From Solirubrobacterales bacterium (GTDB lineage: Bacteria > Actinomycetota > Thermoleophilia > Solirubrobacterales > 70-9), in the NCBI GenBank assembly GCA_017882505.1, contig JADGPJ010000016.1:1-43396 (forward strand): a stretch of DNA of 43,396 bases, read 5' to 3'. Shown in pieces: positions 16,910 to 25,305 of this stretch (position 1 is its first letter; each line of letters starts with the position of its first letter). A model generated the notes under the pieces. That model was given only the letters and a program-made list of their open reading frames with translations, had not been told where the DNA came from and searched no databases. Position numbers and translations under genes: made by a program.

Positions 16910-17596
16910 TCAGCTCGCGCCTGCGGCGCTCGTAATTTCGGCGTAGGCCTGGGCCGGGTCGGCGGCGCCGAAGATCGCCGAGCCGGCGACGAAGAGGGAG
17001 GCGCCGGCGGCGGCGACAAAGCCGGCGGTGGCGGTGTCGACGCCGCCGTCCACCTCGATCTTGGCCTCGCCGACCAGCGGGCGCAGGCGCTCGATCTTGG
17101 CGGGTGAGGACTCGATGAAGGACTGGCCGCCCCAACCCGGGTTGACCGACATGCAGAGGACGACGTCGGCGAGGTCGCGAAGCTCCGCCACGGCCTCGGC
17201 CGGGGTGCCGGGATTGATCGCGATACCGGCCAGGCAGCCGAGCTCGCGGATCGCGCCGAGGGTGCGGTGGGCGTGCGGCGTCGCCTCCTGGTGGAAGGTG
17301 ATCGAGTCGGCGCCGGCCCTTGCGAACTCGGCGATCTGGCGCTCGGGCGCCGCGATCATCATGTGGACGTCGATCGCGCCGCCGGCCTCGTGGACCTGGT
17401 CGGCGATCGCGCCGGCGATGAGCGGTCCGATCGTTATCGGCGGCACGAAGTGACCGTCCATGACGTCGACGTGGATCACCCGCGCCCCTGCCGCCATCAC
17501 CTCTGCCACCTGGGATCCGAGCCGCGAGAAGTCGGCGGAGAGGACCGACGGCGCGACCCGCGGCGACTCGATCAGCTCCCACATCCGCTCACTCAT
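16910..17596 (-). CDS. rpe: Ribulose-phosphate 3-epimerase
   Basis: A 228-residue TIM-barrel enzyme interconverting ribulose 5-phosphate and xylulose 5-phosphate in the pentose phosphate pathway. VAPSVLSADFSRLG near residue 14, IHVDVMDGHFVPPITIG at 41-57 (metal-binding His and Asp) and EVDGGVDTATAG toward the C terminus are the family motifs; SVNPGWGGQSF is also present. An ATG at residue 5 is a possible alternative start. It is the last gene of the priA-def-fmt-rsmB group, a conserved neighbourhood in many bacteria. Confidence 0.96.
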   Translation of the reverse strand: MSERMWELIESPRVAPSVLSADFSRLGSQVAEVMAAGARVIHVDVMDGHFVPPITIGPLIAGAIADQVHEAGGAIDVHMMIAAPERQIAEFARAGADSITFHQEATPHAHRTLGAIRELGCLAGIAINPGTPAEAVAELRDLADVVLCMSVNPGWGGQSFIESSPAKIERLRPLVGEAKIEVDGGVDTATAGFVAAAGASLFVAGSAIFGAADPAQAYAEITSAAGAS

Positions 17597-17628
17597 CGTG
17601 CCTGGAACCTAGTCGATCGCCAGCCGGC

Positions 17629-17880
17629 TCAGGTGGCGCGCAGCATCGAGGCGCCGCAGGACTGGCATTGCATGTCCTCGGTGTGGCTCATGCGGGCGAT
17701 CGTCCCGTGTTCGCCGCAGTTCGGGCACTGGGAGACGAGCTCGAAGCGGCTGAGGCAGTTGACGCAGCGCAGGCGGCCGGGCAGCTGCGTCGGGCGCAGC
17801 CAGGGCTCGCCACAGTTCGGGCACGGGGCCCGGTTGAAGATGCTGCTGCCGCCGATCTCGGGTTCGCCCGGCTCGCTCAC
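17629..17880 (-). CDS. Small double zinc-ribbon protein of unknown function
   Basis: An 83-residue protein with four CxxC knuckles (CPNC, CVNC, CPNC, CQSC), enough for two zinc ribbons. The first is PCPNCGEPWLRPTQLPGRLRCVNC and the second begins QCPNCGEHGTIARM. There is no catalytic domain. It starts with GTG three bases after the rsmB stop and lies 33 bases before rpe, so it belongs to the operon. Coding is supported by the conserved spacing of cysteines and its tight fit between neighbours. It might be a nucleic-acid-binding or metal-sensing protein, but nothing in the sequence decides this. Confidence 0.75.
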   Translation of the reverse strand: MSEPGEPEIGGSSIFNRAPCPNCGEPWLRPTQLPGRLRCVNCLSRFELVSQCPNCGEHGTIARMSHTEDMQCQSCGASMLRAT

Positions 17881-17883
17881 CGC

Positions 17884-19245
17884 CTAATCATCTCGCTTCA
17901 GGCGGGCGATGAAGAATCCGGTGGTCCCGTCGCGGTCGGGGCGCAGCTGCAGGCAGCGCGGCTCGAGCGGCGAGGCGAGCTCCGGAGCGCGGGCGCCGAG
18001 GTCCTCCAGCCGCAGCGGCGGCACCTCGCCGGCGGCCACCGCGTCGAGCAGCGCCGCAACCCGGTCCTCGTTCTCGCGGCGGGAGATCGTGCAGGTCGCG
18101 TAGACCAGCGTCCCCCCCGGTCTCAGCACCCTGGCGGCGCCGAGCAGCGCCCGCCCCTGGATCTCGGCCAGGCGCTCGATCCCCTTCGGGGATTTGCGCC
18201 AGCGGGCATCGGGCCGCGAGGCGAGGGCGCCGAGGTCCGAGCAGGGGGCGTCGAGCAGGACGCGGTCGAAGCCCGGTGCCATCTCCATCTCCGCCGCGTC
18301 GGCCTCGATCACGGTGATGCCGCGCAGCCCCAGGCGCCCGGCCTGCGCCGCGACCTCGGCGGCGCGGTTGGGGTCGAGCTCGACCGAGATCACCTCGCCG
18401 CGATCCCGCATCCGCTCGGAGATCTGGCCGGTCTTGATCCCCGGGCCCGCGCAGAGGTCGAGCAGCTGCTCCCCCGGCTGCGGGTCGAGCACTTCGACCA
18501 CGGCGGCGGAGCCGCGACTCTGCGGGGTCAGCGACCCGGCCGCGACCATCTCCGGAACCGCTTTCCCGGTCCGTCCCGCGATCACGATCGACTCCGGCGC
18601 CGCCAGCGGCCACGCCCCCGCCGCCGGGACGGCCTCCACTCCGGCCTCGCGCAGGCTCGCCAGCGCCTGCTCCCGGTCTGAGTCCGCCCGCAGCGCGACC
18701 TCGGCCGGCTCGTTGCAGGCGGCGAGCAGGGAACGGGCGACATCGGGGCCGAGCTCCTCCCACCACATCCGCGCCAGCCACTCCGGCGCCGAGTGGGCGA
18801 TCGCGGCCGCCGCGGGAGTCGAGTCGTCGCCGAGCAGCGCCGCCGTCAGCTCCGAGCGCTCGCGGGTCGCGCGGCGCAGGACCGCGTTGACGAGCCCCGA
18901 GGCGTGAGAGGCGCCGGCGTCCTTGACCAGCTCGACCGCCTGGTCGACGGCGGCGTGGTCGGGGGTGCCGTCGGCGAAGAGGAGCTCGTAGAGACCGAGC
19001 CGCAGCGCGGCAAGGACCGGCGGGTCGAGCAGGCTGATCGAGCGCCCCGCGAGGCGCTCGATCGCGGCGTCGGTGGTACCCCGGCGCTGGACGGCGCCGA
19101 AGGCGAGGCGCTGCGCCTGGGCTCGCTCGCGACCGGCGATCTCGAGCCGGTCGGCGGCGGCGCGGAAGGCGCGCTCGGTGTGGGCGCTGTCCTCGAAGGT
19201 CTGCCGGATCGTCTCGAAGGCGAGCAGGCGGGCGGGCGCGATCAC
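17884..19245 (-). CDS. rsmB: 16S rRNA (cytosine(967)-C5)-methyltransferase RsmB
   Basis: A 453-residue rRNA m5C methyltransferase. Residues 1-130 form a NusB-like RNA-binding domain (FETIRQTFEDSAHTERAF...LRLGLYELLF). The C-terminal Rossmann domain has LDLCAGPGIKTGQ (SAM motif I), APCSDLGALASRPDARW (motif IV) and YATCTISRRENE (motif VI); both functional cysteines of RNA m5C methyltransferases are present. The start is assigned to GTG at 19245, which overlaps the fmt stop as GTGA; the longer open frame upstream is read through fmt in another frame. Confidence 0.93.
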   Translation of the reverse strand: MIAPARLLAFETIRQTFEDSAHTERAFRAAADRLEIAGRERAQAQRLAFGAVQRRGTTDAAIERLAGRSISLLDPPVLAALRLGLYELLFADGTPDHAAVDQAVELVKDAGASHASGLVNAVLRRATRERSELTAALLGDDSTPAAAAIAHSAPEWLARMWWEELGPDVARSLLAACNEPAEVALRADSDREQALASLREAGVEAVPAAGAWPLAAPESIVIAGRTGKAVPEMVAAGSLTPQSRGSAAVVEVLDPQPGEQLLDLCAGPGIKTGQISERMRDRGEVISVELDPNRAAEVAAQAGRLGLRGITVIEADAAEMEMAPGFDRVLLDAPCSDLGALASRPDARWRKSPKGIERLAEIQGRALLGAARVLRPGGTLVYATCTISRRENEDRVAALLDAVAAGEVPPLRLEDLGARAPELASPLEPRCLQLRPDRDGTTGFFIARLKRDD

Positions 19246-20150
19246 GGTAGCTTCGGCAGGGAGTGGCCGCGCAGGTAGGCGTCGACCGGCATCGGCTTGC
19301 CGCCGGGCGGCTGGATCACCTCGAGCCGCAGCGCGCCGCGGCAGCACCCGACCAGCATCGCTCCCCATTCGGCCTTGACGGCGCCGGTCTTGACGCTGAC
19401 GTCGACGGCGCGGGCGCGCCGTACCCCCAAGCGCTCCTCGTCGGCCATCTCCAGGTAAGCGCCGATATGAGGAGTCAGACCGCGCACGGTCGCCGCCAGC
19501 TCGGTGGCCGGACGCGAGGGGTCGAGGCGGCGGTCGGCCGCCTCGATCTTCTCGGCGTAGGTCGCCTGGCTCTCGTCCTGCTCGGTGAACTCGAGGCTGC
19601 CCTGAGCCTGGAGGTCGAGTGCCCTGACGAGGAGATCGCCGCCGAGCACGGCGAGCGTCGCCGAGACCGCCTCGAAGTCTTCGTCGGGCCCCAGCGCGAC
19701 CTCCTGGCTGAGGGCGACGGGACCGGAGTCGAGGCCGGCGGTGAGCCGCATAATGCAGACGCCGGTGCGGCGGTCGCCGGCCATGATCGCGCGCTCGATA
19801 GGCGCCGCCCCGCGCCAGCGCGGCAGTAACGATGGGTGGACGTTGAGGATCGGGAACTCGCTCAGCAGCGGCTCGCGGATCAGCTGGCCGAAGGCGCAGA
19901 CGACCGCCGCCTCGGGCCTCGCCGCGCGGATCCGGTCCAACGCCTCCGCCTCGTTGACGTTCCCCGTCTGCAGCAGGTCGATCCCCAGCTCGGTCGCCGC
20001 CACGGCCGTCGGCGGCGGCGACTCGTGGCGCCCCCGCCCCTGTCTGCTGTCGGGCGGGGTGACGACGAGCGCGGGCTTGTGGTTGGAGGCCGCCAGTCGC
20101 CGCAGGACGGTGGCGGCGAAGTCGGAGGTACCTAGGTAGACCGTTCTCAC
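19242..20150 (-). CDS. fmt: Methionyl-tRNA formyltransferase
   Basis: A 302-residue enzyme that formylates initiator Met-tRNA with 10-formyl-tetrahydrofolate. The catalytic core is clear: NVHPSLLPRWRGAAPIERAI at about 103-122 with the preceding Asn-His, and the catalytic Asp at 141 in TAGLDSGP. The C-terminal OB-like domain (about 205-302) includes RGLTPHIGAYLEM. The start is GTG at 20150, overlapping the def stop as GTGA. Together with def it forms the formyl-methionine add/remove pair found side by side in most bacteria. Confidence 0.96.
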   Translation of the reverse strand: MRTVYLGTSDFAATVLRRLAASNHKPALVVTPPDSRQGRGRHESPPPTAVAATELGIDLLQTGNVNEAEALDRIRAARPEAAVVCAFGQLIREPLLSEFPILNVHPSLLPRWRGAAPIERAIMAGDRRTGVCIMRLTAGLDSGPVALSQEVALGPDEDFEAVSATLAVLGGDLLVRALDLQAQGSLEFTEQDESQATYAEKIEAADRRLDPSRPATELAATVRGLTPHIGAYLEMADEERLGVRRARAVDVSVKTGAVKAEWGAMLVGCCRGALRLEVIQPPGGKPMPVDAYLRGHSLPKLP

Positions 20151-20785
20151 GCGTCGGTGCGCGGCTCGCGAAACTCGCCGTCGTCGAACTCGTCCGGCGG
20201 GCTGTAGCTACCGCCTTCGCGGAGGGCGCGGAGGGCGCCCTTGCGCTGGTCGCGGCTGGTGCGATCGAGGATCAGGACGCCGTCGAGGTGGTCGATCTCG
20301 TGCTGGAGGACGCGCGCCTCGAGCCCGGAGGCCTCGATCACGATCGCCTCGCCCTCGGCGTCGAAGCCTCTGACCCTTGCGTGCAGCGGCCGCTCGACGT
20401 CCATCGAGACCCGCGGCAGGCTGAGGCAGCCCTCCTCGGCGAGGATCGCCTCGTCGGAGAGCCAATCGATCACCGGGTTGACGAGCGCGGTCGGCTCGCA
20501 GTCGGGGCCGGCCTGGAAGACCAGCAGCCGGCGCAGCACGCCGAGCTGGGTCGCGGCGAGGCCGACGCCCATCCCGTCGCGCATGATCGCGACCATCCGC
20601 TCGACCTCGACCCGCAGCTCGGGGCCGAAGTTGGCGACCGGCGAAGCCTTGCTCTTGAGCACCGGATCGCCAAACTTGATGACGTGGGCCAGCGCCTTCT
20701 CACGGCGCTCCAGCAACGCTGATTCGAGCTCACGCTGCTCGCTGTCGGCCTCGTGGTCGGTGCCGGTTTCGACCTGATCGCTCAT
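20147..20785 (-). CDS. def: Peptide deformylase
   Basis: A 212-residue metalloenzyme that removes the formyl group from nascent proteins. All three motifs are present: GVGLAATQ at 73-80, EEGCLSLP at 117-124 with metal ligand Cys120, and QHEIDHLDG at 161-169 with the two His ligands and the catalytic Glu. About 33 acidic residues precede the usual start of the domain (AHVIKFGDPVL), and about 20 acidic residues follow it. The ATG at 20785 is the only good start before the domain. It lies 53 bases after priA and overlaps fmt. Confidence 0.96.
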   Translation of the reverse strand: MSDQVETGTDHEADSEQRELESALLERREKALAHVIKFGDPVLKSKASPVANFGPELRVEVERMVAIMRDGMGVGLAATQLGVLRRLLVFQAGPDCEPTALVNPVIDWLSDEAILAEEGCLSLPRVSMDVERPLHARVRGFDAEGEAIVIEASGLEARVLQHEIDHLDGVLILDRTSRDQRKGALRALREGGSYSPPDEFDDGEFREPRTDA

Positions 20786-20838
20786 CGCAACTGAGTTTAA
20801 GTGACTACCCGGAAACCATCCCCGGCGTTCGGCGGGCG

Positions 20839-23028
20839 TCACTGCGGGTCGACGTCGACTCCGATCGCGATCTCGCGCAGCGACCGGTCGGCGGCCCGGC
20901 GCTCGACCACGTCGCGCACGGCCGCGACCGTGCCCTCGCGGTCGGAGGCCTTGATCAGGATGCGGCGGCGGTGGCGGTTGCGGACGCGGAACATCGGCGC
21001 CGGGCCGAGCAGCTCCGACCCCTCGGGGAGCGCTCCCCGCAGCTCCGTGGCGATGGCGGTGGCCGCGGTTTCCAGGCGCGCTTCCCGCTCGGCGGAGAAG
21101 CCGATCCGGACCAGGTGGGAGAACGGCGGGTAGCGAAGGATGCGGCGGCGCTCGAGCTCGCCCGCGAGGAAGCCGGCGGAGTCGTGGCGGGCGGCGTGCT
21201 CGATGCTCGACGCGGTCGGCGCCAGAGTCTGGACGATCACCTCGCCGCCGGCCTCGCCGCGGCCGGAGCGGCCGGCGAGCTGGGCGACCATCGCGAAGGT
21301 CCGCTCCTCGGCCCGGAAGTCGGGGAAGCGGAGGGTCGCGTCGGCGTCGAGGATCGCGCTCAGCGTCACCTCGGGGAAGTCGTGCCCCTTGGCGACCATC
21401 TGGGTGCCGACGAGGACGCCGCTCGGCGCCTCGCCGAAGCGGGCGAGGATGCGGGCATGGGCGCCGCGCCGAGCGGCGGTGTCGGAGTCGAGCCGGAAGA
21501 CCGGCATCGGCGCCAGCCGCTCGCTCAGCAGGGCCTCGATCCGCTCGGTGCCGGCTCCGGCTCGCGAGAGCGTCGTCGAGGCGCACTCGGGACAGGCGCG
21601 GGGAGCGGGCTCGACGTGGGCGCAGTGGTGGCAGACGAGGCGACCGCTGTGGCGGTGGACGATCAGCGAGACGTCGCAGTTGGGGCAGCCCCAGTGGTGC
21701 CCGCAGGAGCGACAGGTGAGCCAGGGCGCGAAGCCGCGGCGGTTGATCATCACGATCGCCTTGGCGCCGGCATGGCGGACGCCCTCCAGCGCCTCCCAGG
21801 TGTCCGGGTGCAGCGGCCCCGAGCGCGGGTCGGCCTGACGCATGTCGACCAGCTCGACCGGCGGCAGGCGGCGCCCGTCGACCCGGCGCGGCAGCTCCAG
21901 CCGCGGCAGCTCCAGCCAGGTCTCCGGCCGCGGCGTCGCGGTGCCGGCGACAAGGACGGCGCCGCGGTCGGAGGCCCGTTTCCTGGCGACCGTGCGGGCG
22001 TCGTACCAGGGATCACCCTCCTGCTTGTAGGAGGGATCGTGCTCCTCGTCGATCACGATCAGGCCGAGGTCGCGGACCGGCGCGAAGACGGCGGAGCGCG
22101 GGCCGACGCAGACGCTCGCTTCGCCACTGCGCAGGCGGCGCCACTCGTCGTAGCGCTCGCCGGCCGAGAGGGCCGAGTGGAGGACGGCGAAGCGGTCGCC
22201 GAGGCGGGCGCGGAAGCGCGCCACGGCCTGCGGCGCGAGGCCGATCTCGGGGACGAGGACGATCGCGCCGCGGCCGCGCTCCAGCGCCGCCTCGACGGCC
22301 GCCAGGTAGACCTCGGTCTTGCCCGAACCGGTGACCCCGTGCAGGAGCAGGCCGCGCGGGGCGCCGGCGTCGCCGTCGAGCGCGGCGACGATCGAGTCGA
22401 CCGCCGCCTCCTGCTCGGGCAGCAGCTGCGGGCGCTGCGCGGGCGCGGCCAGCCCGGACTGCCCGGGCGCGCGCCGCAGTCGCGAGCTGCGGGTGCCGAT
22501 CAGCTCGCGTTGCTCGAGCCGTCGCAGCGTCTGGCGGTCGGAGCCGACCGCGGCGGTCAGCTCCGCGTTCGACATCTCGCCCGCGCGCAGCGCCTCGAGC
22601 ACCGCTCGCTGCTTGATCCCGAGCCGCTCGTCACCGCTGAGGGCGGCCTCCCCGGCGGGCAGGATCTGCGCCCGCAGCTCCGTCTTGGAGCGGACCGTGC
22701 GACCGCCCGCGCCGGTCCCCGGCGGCAGCACCAACTGCAGGCCGCGCGAGGGGGTCGAGCAGTACTCGCGGCCAACCCAGAGGCCGAGCTCGACCAGCTC
22801 CGGCGGTGCCCCGGCCTCGAGCGCCTCGATCGGCTCGGCCAGCCGCTCGGGCGCCAGCTCGGAGGTCTGCGCCACCTCGACGACGACGCCGAGCAGGCGC
22901 CGCGAGCCGAACGGGACCCGGACCACGCTGCCAACCTCGATGCCCTTCATCGCCGCCGGCCGGCGGTAATCGAACGGGCCCCGCAGGGCGCGGGCGGTGG
23001 TCAACGGCTCGACCCTGAGGATTGCCAT
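20839..23028 (-). CDS. priA: Primosomal protein N' (replication restart helicase PriA)
   Basis: A 729-residue 3'-5' helicase that reloads the replisome at repaired forks. The N-terminal 3'BD domain (ILRVEPLTTARALRGPFDY) is followed by a winged helix, Walker A GVTGSGKT at 231-238 and DEEHD at 327-331. The zinc module has all eight cysteines (439, 442, 448, 451, 466, 469, 479, 482). Some actinobacterial PriA proteins have lost helicase residues; here Walker A, the DEEH box and the QLAGRSGRGE motif VI are intact, so it should be an active helicase. The start is the ATG at 23028 (MAILRVEPL). Confidence 0.95.
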   Translation of the reverse strand: MAILRVEPLTTARALRGPFDYRRPAAMKGIEVGSVVRVPFGSRRLLGVVVEVAQTSELAPERLAEPIEALEAGAPPELVELGLWVGREYCSTPSRGLQLVLPPGTGAGGRTVRSKTELRAQILPAGEAALSGDERLGIKQRAVLEALRAGEMSNAELTAAVGSDRQTLRRLEQRELIGTRSSRLRRAPGQSGLAAPAQRPQLLPEQEAAVDSIVAALDGDAGAPRGLLLHGVTGSGKTEVYLAAVEAALERGRGAIVLVPEIGLAPQAVARFRARLGDRFAVLHSALSAGERYDEWRRLRSGEASVCVGPRSAVFAPVRDLGLIVIDEEHDPSYKQEGDPWYDARTVARKRASDRGAVLVAGTATPRPETWLELPRLELPRRVDGRRLPPVELVDMRQADPRSGPLHPDTWEALEGVRHAGAKAIVMINRRGFAPWLTCRSCGHHWGCPNCDVSLIVHRHSGRLVCHHCAHVEPAPRACPECASTTLSRAGAGTERIEALLSERLAPMPVFRLDSDTAARRGAHARILARFGEAPSGVLVGTQMVAKGHDFPEVTLSAILDADATLRFPDFRAEERTFAMVAQLAGRSGRGEAGGEVIVQTLAPTASSIEHAARHDSAGFLAGELERRRILRYPPFSHLVRIGFSAEREARLETAATAIATELRGALPEGSELLGPAPMFRVRNRHRRRILIKASDREGTVAAVRDVVERRAADRSLREIAIGVDVDPQ

Positions 23029-23097
23029 CCGGCGAGGGTATGTCCGCTCGGGGACGGCCCGCCCCGCCGTCAGTGGCGAGCGCCCGGCCGAGGGCAT

Positions 23098-23613
23098 ATG
23101 CTGGCGCCCGTGAGCCTCAATCTCAGTGCCGGAGAGCAGGTCATCTTCGAGGGTCATCCGTCCTGGCGGGCGATCCTCGGCTTCTACCTGAAAGGCCTGG
23201 TGATCGCCGTGATCCTCGGCGTCATCGCGAAGATCGCCGACAGCAACGGAACCGCCTTCCTGGTGATCCTCGTCGTCTTCGCGCTGACCGTGCTGATCGG
23301 CTTCCTCAGGCGTGTCGCGACGACCTACACGATCACCAACCGCCGTCTCAACATCAAGCGCGGGATCGTCTCGCGGGAGATCCAGGAGACGCGCCTGGAG
23401 CGGGTCCAGAACGTCAACTACCGCCAGTCGGTCTACCAGCGCCTGATGCAGATCGGCGACGTCGACTTCGACACCGCCGCGACCGACGACTACAACTTCG
23501 TCTTCGCCGGCGTTGCCGACCCGGCCGAAGTCGTCCACCGCGTCGACCAGGCCACCGGCGCCAACGCCGCCGGCAGCCACGGTCTCGGCGAAGCGCAGCC
23601 GCCGAGCCAATAG
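23098..23613 (+). CDS. PH-domain (bPH2/YdbT-type) membrane protein
   Basis: A 171-residue protein with two membrane segments near the N terminus (AILGFYLKGLVIAVILGVIA and FLVILVVFALTVLIGFL). A bacterial pleckstrin-homology-like domain follows: TTYTITNRRLNIKRGIVSREIQETRLERVQNVNYRQSV, the signature of the bPH_2 (DUF304) family. Family members are inner-membrane proteins of unclear role. The ATG at 23098 and GTG at 23110 are both possible starts; a GAGG precedes the first. It is divergent from priA and convergent with the DUF3892 gene. Confidence 0.85.
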   Translation: MLAPVSLNLSAGEQVIFEGHPSWRAILGFYLKGLVIAVILGVIAKIADSNGTAFLVILVVFALTVLIGFLRRVATTYTITNRRLNIKRGIVSREIQETRLERVQNVNYRQSVYQRLMQIGDVDFDTAATDDYNFVFAGVADPAEVVHRVDQATGANAAGSHGLGEAQPPSQ

Positions 23614-23628
23614 CCGCAGACGGGCCGC

Positions 23629-23913
23629 TCAGTACCGCGGCAGCGAAAGCAGGTTGTCGCTCGGGATCCCGTCGGCAGGGTAGGTGCGGAGGTAGGGCTG
23701 CGCTTCCTCGGGGCGGACGACGCGGACTTCGACCTCGTTGCCTGCCTCGTCACGCACGTGAGCGAAGCCTTCTTTGTTGCCGATCCAATCGACCATTTCC
23801 TCACGGGTCGATTCGCCGGCCTCGGGGCTCTCTCGCATCTCCCACTTGACGGCAGCAACGTGCCCATGCTCGGTGCCGGGCGGGTCCATGCGCACTTCGG
23901 TGATGTAGATCAT
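23629..23913 (-). CDS. DUF3892 domain-containing protein
   Basis: A 94-residue protein matching the DUF3892 pattern: MIYITEVRMDPPGTEHGHVAAVKW, then TREEMVDWIGNKEGFAHVRDEAGNEVEVRVV, and the diagnostic ending PYLRTYPADGIPSDNLLSLPRY. The function of the family is unknown. An in-frame TTG at 23961, preceded by a GAAGG ribosome binding site, would add 16 residues (MSIGYYAGPLGCSLIQ), so the true start is uncertain. It stands alone between the PH-domain gene and metK. Confidence 0.8.
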   Translation of the reverse strand: MIYITEVRMDPPGTEHGHVAAVKWEMRESPEAGESTREEMVDWIGNKEGFAHVRDEAGNEVEVRVVRPEEAQPYLRTYPADGIPSDNLLSLPRY

Positions 23914-24019
23914 CTGGATCAGGCTACAGCCAAGCGGCCCGGCGTAATAGCCAATACTCAAAGAACCTTCAGGGACTATTCACACATCGTCAGGTACGCG
24001 AATAGCCGGCGCGCACATC

Positions 24020-25267
24020 TTAGGCAGTCGTGGCGGCAAGCCCGGCTGCGTCGCGAAGGGCGTCGGCGCGGTCCGTCTTCTCCCAGGTGAAGTCGTCGTC
24101 GTCACGGCCGAAGTGTCCGTAGGCGGCGGTCTTCTGGTAGATCGGCCGGTGCAGGTCGAGGTAGCTGCGGAAGGCGCCGGGCCGCATGTCGAACTCGGCC
24201 TCGACCAGTTGCGAGATCCGCGAGTCGGGAAGCTTGCCGGTGCCGAAGGTTTCGACCATCAGCGAGACCGGGTGGGCGACGCCGATCGCGTAGGCGACCT
24301 GAACCTCGCAGCGATCGGCGAGACCGGCGGCGACGACGTTCTTGGCCACGTAGCGAACCGCGTAGGCGGCCGAGCGGTCGACCTTGGACGGGTCCTTGCC
24401 GGAGAAGGCGCCACCGCCATGGCGGGCCATGCCGCCGTAGGTGTCGACGATGATCTTGCGGCCGGTGAGGCCGGCGTCGCCGACCGGGCCGCCGATCACG
24501 AACTTGCCGGTCGGGTTGACGAGGAAGCCCTCGCTGAGTTCGTTCTCCTCGTAGCGGCCGGGAACCTCGGCCTCCAACACCGGCAGCACCACGTGCTCCC
24601 AGAGGTCGGGCTTGATCCTCGTCTGCGAGTCGACGCCCTCGGCGTGCTGGGTCGAGATCAGCAGCTTGTCGATCGAGACCGGCCGGCCTTCGGCATAGCG
24701 GACGCTGACCTGGGTCTTGCCGTCAGGACCGAGGTAGTCGAGAGTGCGGTCCTTGCGGACCGCGGCGAGGCGTTCGGCGAGCCGGTGGGCGATGTGGATC
24801 GGCATCGGCATCAGCGCCTCGGTCTCGTTGCTGGCGTAGCCGAACATCATTCCCTGATCCCCCGCGCCGGCCAGCAGCAGCTCGTCGTCGGAGTCGCCGA
24901 CCCTGGTCTCGTAGGCGACGTCGACGCCCTGTGCGATGTCGGGCGACTGCTTGTCGATCGAGACGAGGACTGAGATGTGGTCGCAGTTGTAGCCGTAGTC
25001 GCCGTGGTCGTAGCCGATCCCGCGGATCGTCTCGCGGACGATGTCGGGGATGTCGAGGTGGACGTCGGTCGAGATCTCGCCGGAAACCACGGCCATCCCG
25101 GTGTTGACGAGCGTCTCGCAGGCGACGCGGCCACCCGGGTCCTCGGCCATGATCGCGTCGAGGACACTGTCGGAGATCTGGTCGCTGACCTTGTCCGGGT
25201 GACCCTCGGTGACTGACTCGGAAGTGAAGAGATGCTCGTTCTCGGCGAGCGGCTTGGTCATAGACAT
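24020..25267 (-). CDS. metK: S-adenosylmethionine synthetase
   Basis: A 415-residue enzyme that makes S-adenosylmethionine from methionine and [23 protein letters not shown] opens the protein, with the ATP-binding His of GHPDK at 22-26. [12 protein letters not shown] is the first signature, and [19 protein letters not shown] contains the second signature and catalytic lysines. The C-terminal [16 protein letters not shown] is typical. The ATG at 25267 gives MSMTKP; a second ATG six bases on is equally possible. It lies 38 bases downstream of der, too close for a separate riboswitch. It ends before a small untranscribed-looking gap at 23914-24019. Confidence 0.97.
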   Translation of the reverse strand: MSMTKPLAENEHLFTSESVTEGHPDKVSDQISDSVLDAIMAEDPGGRVACETLVNTGMAVVSGEISTDVHLDIPDIVRETIRGIGYDHGDYGYNCDHISVLVSIDKQSPDIAQGVDVAYETRVGDSDDELLLAGAGDQGMMFGYASNETEALMPMPIHIAHRLAERLAAVRKDRTLDYLGPDGKTQVSVRYAEGRPVSIDKLLISTQHAEGVDSQTRIKPDLWEHVVLPVLEAEVPGRYEENELSEGFLVNPTGKFVIGGPVGDAGLTGRKIIVDTYGGMARHGGGAFSGKDPSKVDRSAAYAVRYVAKNVVAAGLADRCEVQVAYAIGVAHPVSLMVETFGTGKLPDSRISQLVEAEFDMRPGAFRSYLDLHRPIYQKTAAYGHFGRDDDDFTWEKTDRADALRDAAGLAATTA

Positions 25268-25305
25268 GGCGGAAGCCTAGAGGAATCCACGGGCAGGCCG
25301 AGGTG

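Noticed and set aside
20136-20150. Core-like GAGAACGGTCTAC at the fmt start
   Set aside because: A short match in conserved fmt coding sequence (RTVYLG) without flanking palindrome.
23030-23060. Third copy of the 27-base core near the priA start (shared CGGACATAC)
   Set aside because: Only nine bases match, and no inverted arms flank them; treated as chance.
25268-25305. SAM riboswitch upstream of metK
   Set aside because: Only 38 bases separate metK from der, too short for any known SAM aptamer plus expression platform.
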